The notes below the pieces were generated by a model. That model ran no database searches. It was not told the DNA's origin and worked only from the letters and a program-made list of their open reading frames with translations. Shown here piece after piece: positions 45,421-56,500 of a stretch of 64,000 bases of DNA. Source of the DNA: Dermanyssus gallinae (lineage: Eukaryota > Arthropoda > Arachnida > Mesostigmata > Dermanyssidae); assembly GCA_003439945.1 (NCBI GenBank), contig QVRM01005202.1, forward strand, positions 822,001 through 886,000, in the 5' to 3' direction. Within the stretch, counting starts at the first letter, position 1. The number at the start of each line of letters is the position of its first letter. The position numbers were made by a program, and so were the translations under genes.

Positions 45421-48400
45421 AGATATAATCTAATATAATATATATATTAATATGAATATATATATTAGATATGTATTTATATATATAAATATATATATAT
45501 ATATAATATATATATATTATAAATAATACCGAAAGCGCGCCAACCCTATTGTACACAAAGAGTGACACAGAGCTGATTAACCAAGCAACAGGTCATGACG
45601 ATCTCACACCTACAAGTCGTTGAGCCTTTTGCTCGAATTTTTGCTGCTGGTGCTAGGGATTTTTGGTAAGGGGCGCGCATAGGCGGCAGGTAACAGGCTT
45701 GATAATCTGCACGGAAACTCCAGTAGGCTATACAGACAAACCGACAGAGAGGCGGATAGGCAATGAGAGACGGGGAGAGGGAGAGCGAGAGAGGAACAAC
45801 GCGTAAGCCGCCGGAAAAATGTATGGCGTCTTCGCCAGACTGGCCGCTACTAGGCGTTGCTCACGAACTAATTATCCCAGATGAGGTTAATTATTGAGAA
45901 CATATATTGACCTTTCTGTCAAACACCCGGGCCATTTTCCCTGCTGGGCCGAACTTTATCGCTCGCCACACCTCGCCGCACCGAACCGTACCGTACCGCA
46001 GTGCCACCGGTACTGACGCTTGGTATACGTCGAAGTTGTAGTACTGACTATACAGGCAGGGTTCTAGAGCTGGCAGGGTTGGACTATTAGCAGTAACAGC
46101 AGTCAGTAAATAATTGGCTGCTGCCGCCACTCACGTTTAGAGAGACGGTGATTCGACCAGCGGTCACCCGTGGCGTCCGGCATCGTCTAAGAGGGCCACA
46201 CCTCTTTCAGGTAGACCGGCCGAGGCAGAGATCGAGCGCGCTCGCAGAAGGAACAGGGCCCGTCGGGCGTCTCCTGTAAACTAGCTGTACTATATACCTC
46301 TATTAGTACTCTTTGGTAGGCTTGTACTCTTTGGTAGGCTTGTACCCCTTTGGCCGCAGGCCCAAGGCGACATCTTGTGCACCGACTAACGCAATTAGCT
46401 GCGAACGGGTCTCCGGGCGTGTATCTGTGCGTGTGTGTGTGGATGTATGCATTGGAGGATGTGTATGAAGCCTAACTGTGTAACAATTAGTTAATAAGTT
46501 AAATACTCAAGCGAGTCAATCCAACCCGTTGGCTGATTGAGTGCTCGCAAGCGGTAGGTGGGTGTCATAGGTCGGGTGTCGACTCCACGCGTCGCGAACG
46601 CCAGCAAGAAGTGCCGACAAAATAGCAGGTGCCCTCCGCCTTATTACCAGCTACATTCTGTTAATTTTAGTAGCTGCTCAAGTTGGACTACTGCTTAGTT
46701 GGCTGAGAGTGTGAAGTTGGCCCGTGAGAACGATCTATTCTAGTTTTATACGTGGTAAGTAAATGTACCCCCGCAGAGACGCCAAATTTCAAAGAACCAT
46801 TTATTTTACTATGTGATGAGGAATCGTTCAATTTAATTCAAATTCAATTTATAGCAACTGAGTAAAGCTTTGATCTACCAAAGACAGACAGTAAGCAGTT
46901 TCTCACGTCAAGCATTCAGACACAAGTCTTATAATTGCCTGTACTCTGTAGATTCCTCTATTAATTTTTGTTACAAGTTTATACCAATATAAATCTACAA
47001 GAATAAATCTGTTCTACAGGAGCATACACAAAAATCAAATATATTTTGCAAATGTTTGTATGTTGTTTGCATTGCTAGATTATAATTCGATTAGAAATAG
47101 ATATTACCGTTAGACAAAGCAAATATCAAGAGCGCGTTTAATCGGTCTTGCCTGTTTTCTCACCACCTACCGGCTTCTTACTTAATGATTTCTCACGCCA
47201 GCTCTAATTTGCTCTCAGCAAAAATTGAGAATTGCGTTGTCGTAGTGAGAGCCAATCTTGAAGTCAGTTGATCAGCCTCGAGCCTTGCGCCGTTGCTACA
47301 GACGTTTGTTTTGGCATACCCTCTCTCTCTCTCGCTCGTCGTGGTCCCATTAATGTGGAGCACCCATGAGTCCCTCGGAAAGTTCGTGTTGCGTCTGTTA
47401 TTAAGAAGGGCGCGCGAGGATTATCTATGATTGTTGTTAGGCGACAAAATTCCACAAGCACGAACTCGATCAAGAGAATGATGTGAATAAGTGACCTCTA
47501 TGCTATCCGTCAGTTACCATAGGTGTCTGGTCACTTCTTGTTATCGTTGCTATTGCTTCTGTTGTTGCTGCTGCTGCCGCTGCTATGAATTAAGAGAATA
47601 TCCTTAGTATTACTCTCCGGAGCAAGTAAGATCGCACCCGGTATATGGACCTCTGGCCAACGACAGTCAGATAGAATTTTGTTATTAAGAAAGCACCATA
47701 TTGGTTAGATATACATAGACAACAGTACTAAAGGTATACTATGGCAACAGCTATGAGACAATCATATTCTAGAGGTAAAAGTTACTTTTTATTAATCTTA
47801 GCCTTGAAAAGTATGTTTAAACTTCCCTTTGGAAGCCTATAATTATAGGTTTACGGAAAAGAAAAGTGTTTTTAGGGCATGGATTCTCGTACATTTTGCA
47901 CGACTATAATTCTAATACCAATAATCAGGGTGTTTAGCAGTTCATAATGTTTTATATACAAAACGATAGATAATCGGTTACATCTAAACTATCCGTCGTA
48001 TGGATGAAATAAACATATGCCATGTAGATGAGGTAGACATATGCCAAGGTGCTAATGATTTCAAACTGACCTTGGGGAGACACAGGGATAGGCCTTTAAT
48101 CCAATTCCCATAGAAGAAACATGCATGGTTTCTTTTGCACATTTCTTCACTGCGCTATTACTGAGTTCTGGTTGACTGTTTCCTCTGCACAGTGATAATT
48201 GCTCCCTAAATAATAATGAGTTTTGCAGCTTAGGGTGACATGCATTAGATGTATAGTCTTGCCTTGACTTCAAACTTAGTTTGTCACATTTACAGGAGGC
48301 TGTTTCGTGGTATGATGTTAAATGCTGTTAGAATGTTATTAAGCATCATCACGTGGCAAAATCTGCTCTTTTTCTTTAGTGTGGTATTTTCATGGTCCAC

Positions 48401-50045
48401 GCGAGCTCAAATCGTAAATGTGCTGCCGATTGTTTGCTTAATGATATGAATAAAGATATTGTAAGTTTATTGCTGCGAGATTCGCTGTCTAACCGCAATT
48501 ACAATCTTTGTCTCTCTGGCTTTCTTCAACCTATGGACGGGTAAATAGCTTAACAGGTTGACACCTCTAAGATGTTAACATATTTTGGGCTCTGTACGGA
48601 TTTCACGGTGTCATTTAGTACGTTAGAGTCGCCTGAACTGTTAAGAGACATTACTGATATATGTAGGTTGCCTTTTAGTTCAAACATGACATTGTTGTGT
48701 TTCCTATAATCTGATTTGGTTGACCTGAGATCGCGGATTATCGTTTTTGGTTGTGATGTGAATGGTATTACAACGCCTATGCCGCCAGAGCCGTTTCTAG
48801 CATATACTCCTATGTGTGTCAGTGCAATCGCTTTTAATAACTAGACCTAGTTGTTTCTTTACCTCTGGTTTTGTCAAAACACAGTTTGTGTTCGGCCGTA
48901 CTTGTGCAGAACGTTATGAAATCTCCAGTGTCTTTGCGAGATCGCATCTCGCTTAGGCAAGCCGTTGATACACACCTTGTAATAGTCTGCCAATTCCAGC
49001 ACTAAGTGTTTGCTTTGGTGTGCAAAGTTATGTGTGATTTAACATTTGGACATCTCAATTCACTTCCTATTTTGGTCATTCTCTTTAAATTGATTTTTTA
49101 AATTTTATGCTCGAATAGTTTGACAAGACATGATACTTAGACAAGTACGTGCCGGCCCGCAAGGGTATCGTTCTGCTGTACTAGGCAAGCAAAGAAGATC
49201 CGTATATCAGTTCAAAAGAGATTTCCTATTGCGGTACTCTTGGCGTGCAAAGGAGTAAGAGCCCTGTAGCGTATTCCTTATGAGCGTTAATAACAACTCT
49301 ACTTTTTTTTGCTGTAAAATGCATTTCGGAAGTTAAGATTCTTCACTGCCCTAAAGGGCCCGCCGCTGGCCATAAGATATGCCCGGATAACCTGGAGAGG
49401 GACCTTTGTTCCGCTTTTGATGCCATAGCCATTTGCTGAATCGCCGAGAGCGGGTTTCTTGCTATTACCTTGCCTAAACATCGAAGCCTGAAGTACACGG
49501 CCAATCAAAAATGTTTCCGTTTTCATTTCGCGATGCAATGAAGTTGTCTCCGAAGAAGCATACATATTTTAATCACTTTAAATGACACTGTCGTTGCGCT
49601 AAAAAATTTAGTATAGTAGTCTTTGAGTGAACAATAGCAACAATAACTCAATGATCGCCACGTACTCGCAACATACCAAATAGACCTTTAGCAGGATAAT
49701 GTCATCCAATTAGAATAGCTGACCGCATTCGGTTAAGTGATAAGTGTCACCACTATGAGGTGCTAATTCACCCTGTTTATTTACTTGCATTTAATACCAG
49801 TGAGTCACGACGATTCCTAATGCTAAAACAACGCGTTTATGGTATGAGCGGTGTCTTTGTCAAATTTCACCCACCCATTGAACAACAAGGTGATGATGAT
49901 GATGATGATGATTATTATTATTATTGTTATTATTATTATTATTATTATTTTTTTTTTTTATTATTATTATTTATTGTCATTCAGTTATTACAATTGTGAG
50001 GTATGAACGTTTATGCCAGGTTTATCCTGCTCCGGTCGCTTTCTA
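45421..50045. other. intergenic, nothing firmly recognised
   Basis: A GC-richer part at 45.9-46.6 kb contains a 22-base tandem duplication (TACTCTTTGGTAGGCTTG near 46307-46345). A minus-strand stretch near 49040-48890 reads HLVLELADYYKVCINGLP and could be a retroelement remnant, but I cannot place it. A GAT/ATT triplet run lies at about 49891-49950. Confidence 0.4.
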
Positions 50046-50690
50046 TCAATTCATGGCGCCTATGATGGAAGCCACATTTCCTCTACAAACGGCCAAAGAC
50101 ATCATCTGTCTCAAAAACATGGCCTCGCGTCGATCGCCCATAACTTCTGCTATGCGTTTTCCGATATCTTTTAGGATTTTCGCTGTACCTGAGCTGATGG
50201 GTCCAAGCGTCTCTAATGTAATGGGTACAAAGTGGTAGCTTCTAGATAGCTCGAGATACTTTCTTCGTTTTTCAGAATCCGCGCGCTCGGCTACCCATCC
50301 CGACTCAACGGCGCTGTGGTGTAAATACGATAAGGCCGCCGTGCATGAAACCGTTACATCCCATACAAGGCTTTTTCCGTGTGACCACAACGGGATGGTG
50401 ACCCCGTCAGGCCGCAGCTCACTACTGCCATTAAGGCCATTCGGCTCCGGTGTAGATGGTATCCCTGCCCTTCTAAGAGCTCTTCTAACTATGGCGTTAA
50501 GTTCAGCGTGTCTTGTAATTCTGCCGGAACTTTTCAGACAGCTTAACGGGTGTAAGCCGTCAGAGTCAACAGGTTGGCCGCATCGCAGACATGAGAAGGG
50601 CTGGCAGACGGGGGCGCCTATTCTAAGGGCTCACACCATGCGGAAAGAGTTTGGGTCCAGCATGGTGCCAAGCTGACAGGAGGGCAGCGC
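50046..50690 (-). pseudogene. retrotransposon C-terminus: CCHC and restriction-like endonuclease
   Basis: Minus strand, one frame with a single TGA near 50640: GTMLDPNSFRMV, stop, ALRIGAPVC, then CLRCGQPVDSDGLHPLSC (CCHC knuckle), RITRHAELNAIVRRALRRAG, ELRPDGVTIPLWSHGKSLVW, DVTV, and onward to IIGAMN. A zinc knuckle followed by RHxxLN and RPD-x15-D is the pattern of the PD-(D/E)XK endonuclease of R2/NeSL-like retrotransposons (family knowledge). Related strings occur widely in invertebrate genomes. No RT domain is left. Flanked on the right by an (ATT)n run. Confidence 0.6.
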
Positions 50691-50776
50691 TTGAAGCCAG
50701 CCCTGGAATTATGGAAGAAGGATAATGGAATTATCCTTCTTTCGGAGGGCAGTTAAGCTTGCGCCATAAAAAACGG

Positions 50777-50812
<36 letters not shown>
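50777..50812. repeat. (ATT)n microsatellite
   Basis: About 12 ATT units adjoining the retrotransposon fragment on its 5' side, 170 bases upstream of the repeat-protein start codon. Confidence 0.9.
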
Positions 50813-50977
50813 TACCAAAATACGTGATATGCTTATTGGTTTCGGATGCTGTTCCGCCCGGATCGCTTTCTTTCACTCATCTGCTGCTGTTGCATTTGAT
50901 GCCGTTTTGCATAGTGTCAACCCTGTCGTCTACGCTCGGAGCCGGTTTGTATGCTGAGCGCGTAGCCTGAGTTCAAA

Positions 50978-51295
50978 ATGTCTGCTGGCTCATCTCGGCA
51001 GCCGCGGGGACGCGTGGTAACGACGACATCACCATCGATGGCGTTGATCGCACACGCTCTGTGCCGCGGAAGTGTTTTCCGTCATGCTCTTCCTCGCTTC
51101 CTGCTTCTCGTATGGCTGCTGCCGTTGCAGGGCGCCCTTGTCGGCTGGACCACGACCGTCGGATTGGCGCGCGCAGCCGAAGTGTCCCAAGGGGACGTTT
51201 GTACGTATGACTGCATCCAGGACATCTTCCGACCTGAAGAGGGTCTCGTCAGCCTCATTGTTCAACTCAGCACCTCTAGCCAGCTTGACGTTTCT
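50978..51295 (+). CDS. repeat-protein exon 1 (signal or anchor segment)
   Basis: ATG at 50978 in good context (A at -3); a second in-frame ATG at 51038 would shorten the leader by 20 residues. Residues 41-52 are FLLLVWLLPLQG, a hydrophobic core after an Arg-rich region. It could be a signal peptide cut near LARA (residues 63-66) or a type II anchor. Two cysteines (C75, C79) follow in DVCTYDC. Ends at GTAAGA in phase 0. No TATA box stands out upstream. Confidence 0.8.
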
Positions 51296-51332
51296 GTAAG
51301 AGATCATCATCTGCACACTCAACGTATACGTG

Positions 51333-51373
<41 letters not shown>

Positions 51374-53493
51374 ATACTTATTTTATCCGGTGTACACGTT
51401 CATAAGAAGACAATTGTTACCCCAATTATATAAGCAAATCAACGACATACATATATTTTGCCACAACTATCTTTCCCCACCTGTATTTCAATTTTAACAG
51501 GTGTGCGCATGTATACACATAAAACTGCATTAGTAATTTATAACGAATCCGGTATACATTTTGTAGCATTAGACAAATACTAGTTTCTTTTTTTCAGTGT
51601 CCATAACAATAAAATATTACTGATAAAAAACAATTTGCAAAAAGGCACCTAAATGGAGTCTTGCGTAAAACATGATTTTAGAGGCCTGACGACCTAACTA
51701 ATTGACAGCTATGCTGTGTCCGTCGTCATTTCAGCACATCGAGATGTACGAGCGATTAATTCCGGACGACATTCGAAGATACTTTAAAGATGTCACGCAA
51801 ATTCGGGAGTTTATTCGTCAGCTCAACGCGTCCGTGCAGGCAAGTTACGAACAAATCTCGGCACAGAACAAATGCAGAGTTTATACCAAGCTCAACACTG
51901 TTTATAACCATATAACTTTATTTAACCTACTACGCCCCTTTAAATGCTACAAGATATATATATATATATATATATATATTAACAACGTCCATAAAAAATA
52001 TTTTCAACATATATTTTAACCGTTTTCATAGTATAACATTTGATTCTTAGTTGTTACTTCTGATGGTAACGGATTCTGATTTTGTTTAATAAACATGTAC
52101 GAGTATATGTATACGATATAAAACAGCCAAATGTAAGCTCATCGACAATCAACCTATTCGTGAACCGTATGGAGATGACCACTTATTCAGCGTCGTGCGT
52201 AACTTTGCTTTGACCTCAAGTGGCTCCCATGTTAATGCTATTAGTTGATATAGCTATGAGCTGATATGTCCTCTTTGAACACCCCCCCCCCCCACGAAAC
52301 GAGGGCATCCCTTGAAGAAGAGTACCTCTGAAGAAGAATTTTATCCATAAAATACATTACTTATAGTTTATGCCAAACTATATACAGGTAGTTCAAGAGG
52401 TTCTTGAAATGAGCTTTTCAGAACTCGAATTTTGCTTTCACCGCTATTGGAAACGGCAACTTTTCGACTGTTAGCAGTCAAAATATTATGGTGTTTGGCC
52501 GTTGCGATTTCGTTTGATCGCTTTTCCCGTGCAACGTATCGGCGTGATTTTAAAAAATTGAGAAAAAAAGAATTTCGAGTGGTTATCAAGCATTTTTATT
52601 TCAAAAGTTGGAATGCGACCTAAGTGAAAACTGAGTTAGACGAAGTGTACGGTGACTCTGCACCATGTTTTGCCACTGTTTCCAACTGGATTAATGAGTT
52701 AAAAAGAGGTCGCAGGAGCAACGAGGATGAACTACGTTTAGGACGCCCAAAAACGGCAACTGATGAGGAAAACGTGGAAAAAGTGCGGAAAATCGTTGCC
52801 GCAGATAAGCGAGTTAACATTAGGGCGATAGCGGAGACCTTGGGGATCAGTTTGGGTAGTGTGCATTTCATCCTGCACGAAAACTTGAAGATGAAAAAGC
52901 TCAGAGCAAAATGGGTGCCGCATTTGCTCAACCAAGGCCAGAAAGACGCGCGTGTTTCCGTTTCACAGCAAAATTTGGCCAAGATGTCGAAAAATCCGTC
53001 GGATTTTTGGCGCAGATTCGTGACCGTCGATGAAAGCTGGGTCCATCACTACTCTCCCGAAACCCAAGAAGCATCTCGCCAATGGTGTGCACCTGGTGAA
53101 GGACCTCCGAAGAGGGTGCGGACAACGGCATCGGCCGGAAAGATGATGGTTACTGTTTTTTGGGACCAACCTGGAATAACTCTGGTCGACTACCTTGAGA
53201 GCGGTAAAACGATCACGGGAGAATATTATGCAAGACTGTTGGACTGCCTGAAGCAAGAACTCATCGTGAAACGGCCTGCTTTACCTTCACCATAACAACT
53301 TTCCTATTCTCCAGCTGCTGTCAATGCCTATTTTCAGTCTGAAGACGCGGAATTCTACTCAAGAGGTATAAATGCTCTGAAATCTCGGTGGGAAAAGTGT
53401 ATTGAGCTTCTCGGGAAGTACAACGAATAATAAAAAATTAAAAACAAGATTTAGAAAATTCTTGATTTTTATTTTAAGAACTTGTTGAACTAC

Positions 53494-53528
<35 letters not shown>

Positions 53529-56500
53529 ACTGCCGACGGACTTGAATTAACTATGAATAAAGCTGTTTACCTGACGTCAGAGTGGATGAGCACAGCGGGA
53601 CTTAGACTGGCCCCTGAAAAGAGCGAAGCAATACTCCTCACAGGGAGAAACAGAATCCGTCCGCTCACTCTACAGCTTGACGGCGAGAATATTAAAATGG
53701 TAAAGAAAGTCTGCTGCCTCGGGGTCACACTAGATAATGCGATGAATGGTCTCAGCCACATAAAAGAAGGCAACGACAAAAGCAGCCAAGGCAGTGTGTG
53801 CTATAGCCAAGATTCTGCCGAACATCCATGGCCCTCGGGCCCGCACAAGGGCACTGCTAATGACGGTCGCGATATCAATTGCATTATTTGGAGCGCCAGT
53901 TTGGGTGAAAGCAAGAGACGAAGAAAGCGAAACAAATTCTACGAAGGACCCAGAGGGTGGCAGCCCTGAGGGTAATCCAGTGGTACCGCACAGTCAGCAC
54001 GAATGCTGCTCTGGTGCTGGCAGGGGCGATCCCCTGGGATCTCAAGGCACTCGGAAGGAAGCGATTATGAAAAATAGGTGCTCCTACCCAGACGGAAGAA
54101 GACCGAAGAAGAGAAACGACACAATTAAGACATGGCAGGAGGAGTGGGACGCCATCCCCCCGGGGGTCCTGGAGGATCCCTGCGCGTATTGCTGCCAGAT
54201 ATCAAGGCATGGACAGGGGGAGATCTCAACTATCACCTCACCCAAATCCTCACAGGACACGCAAACTTCAACTCGTATTTGTCCTGAATCGGAAATGCTT
54301 CGTCGCCAATATGCGTATTCTGCCAAGAGGCACATGAGGACACTCCAAGTCACATACTGCTACAGTGCTCGGCCTGGGAGGCTGCGTGGTTAAGGGCAAG
54401 CAGACTCGTCCCAGTGAATTGGGGTGACCCACACCACGAGGTCAGCAATTCACCTCGGTCCAGCTTAATAAAGTTTACAGAATACATTGTCTTCAGTAAG
54501 CAGGCCTGGAAACTGGGAGCAGATACGGCAAAAAAGTCCTCCAGGAGAAACATGAAAAAATGCAAAGAAAGACAGGCACAACTGCGGCTTCAACCCGAAA
54601 GCATCCATTGAGTGCAGCTCGAAGAAAACGGGCTTGCATATGTTAGACAAGTGCGGGATACTCTGGGCGACCCCAGCCAATTGATCTGAAAGGGCGCTCG
54701 CCACTTCTCCTGATAGTCCATAGTACTGTCTTTATGAAGATCTGGGCTATCAGAGAGTAAAGCTTAAGGTGCGTTTAGTGAGTATGGGTCTCAACGGAGT
54801 AACATCCAACCGTTGGGGTCATACTGCTAGAGATAGAGCCTCGTAGCGATAGTGCGTAACTGTATTTAATACCTCCCAAAAAAAGTACGCTTTACTTATG
54901 TTTGGGAACCAACATTTCAACAAACATTTAAGATGTACTAGCAAATAAACGAATTACTAGATTGCTTACTATCTCTCTCTCTATTGCTTCTTCCTCAATA
55001 TAGGGAGAGCGCACAAGGGCACAAAGCAAAGTTAACCCTATGATCCACACGTTTGCAGGCAGCGCAGCAGATAAGTACTCGGAGCACGGTTGCAATTCAG
55101 CCGACAACACCGAGAGAACCGCCGACCACTCCCCAGATCGACTCGATCGAGCGGGAGGAGATTGTTCAGTACGTATGAATCGACACGACACCAAAAAAAA
55201 ATCACGAGGACAATAAGTTCGAACATGAAACTAAGCAATTCAGCCACTGCCATTCCGACTAGCCGCTCGGGGTTGTGTGTTCTCCTACGTTCGATATACG
55301 TGTGAAAAACTGTATGTGTGCCAGAAAAATATACCTGGCAATTTAACAGGAACATAATAATAATAATAATATTATTGTAAAAATAGTACACAGATTTATG
55401 CATACGTTAGTGATGCCACTAGGAAGAGCAATTAGTTTGAGGTTTAGTACTTTAACAACTATCAAATAAACACTTTTAAGGCTATTTTGTCCTATTCATA
55501 TAATAAAAGAAACCACTATCATCATTATTATTATTATTATATTTAACCCGTTACTGTTAGGACTCATGTTACTCTTATGGCAGCGCGTTGCTTGACAATG
55601 GATTCAGGTCTCCCCAATAATGTTAGGATCACTGATCGGTATAGTCTTGTCTATAGTGAACTAACGACGATCAAAATAACGACCGCCTTAGGTTATATAT
55701 ATATATATACAAAAGTGGCCCGACCGTTCTCGTTAAGCTAGATTTTAGGAATGCCATTAACAGAGTCAGAAGAGACCACCTGTTAAATGCGATGAAAGAC
55801 TACGCCTCGCAAATGTTTTATCAAATACATGCGGCTTACGCTGAACCATCGCACTTGATCTTGTCACACGCCACTATATCTTCTGTTGCAATGTGTTGAA
55901 TGCTACTGTTCCGACAAACCACACACAGGCAGTTCATACGTACTTTGTTGACAATTAGTATTAAAATAATTAATGCTAGTGATATTCGTAAATGATTATC
56001 CGCTTTATCACATACCGAATAAATGGCTGTGGTTTCCATAAGTTCTTAACAGGTGGCTTTGACGCAGTGAAACGCGCACAATATACAAACATAATAAAAA
56101 AACCTAAAGAAGCATAAACGTATACATGTAAAAATGTACAAATATACGCATCTGAACTGAATATAAAGTGTATTTGTTTTATTCTTATGAAGGGACCTTA
56201 TGCAAGGAACTCTGGAGTTTCCAGTTGAAGTCACACCCGAAGGTGAACTAATCGTCACTATACATGAACAGACCTTCAGTCTGCCATCGGATCTTGAAGA
56301 GATTACAATGGCGATAACTGAGGACGAGCTAAAGGTAAGTCAACTACAAAACACAATTTACCTATAGGTTGCACGGATCAAAACTAAAATTTGTTTTGCT
56401 TGCAAATCACTCTAACAATGCCCGGAGAGCGCTTAATACGGTTTCATTAGAATGATTCGGAAGCAAAACAAAGTTTTATGGTTGACCCGTGCAGCCTATA

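Larger units (their letters stand above)
51840..55058. other. 3.2 kb intron 2 with nested elements
   Basis: Begins with the GC donor. Holds (AT)n at 51953-51979, mariner copy D (52385-53496), (TA)n and a LINE fragment with its 3' UTR (53527-54890). A run of C lies near 52281-52293. No extra exon seen. Confidence 0.7.

Noticed and set aside
48061..49100. Minus-strand string HLVLELADYYKVCINGLP
   Set aside because: Suggestive of a coding relic, but surrounded by stops and not matched to any family I can name.
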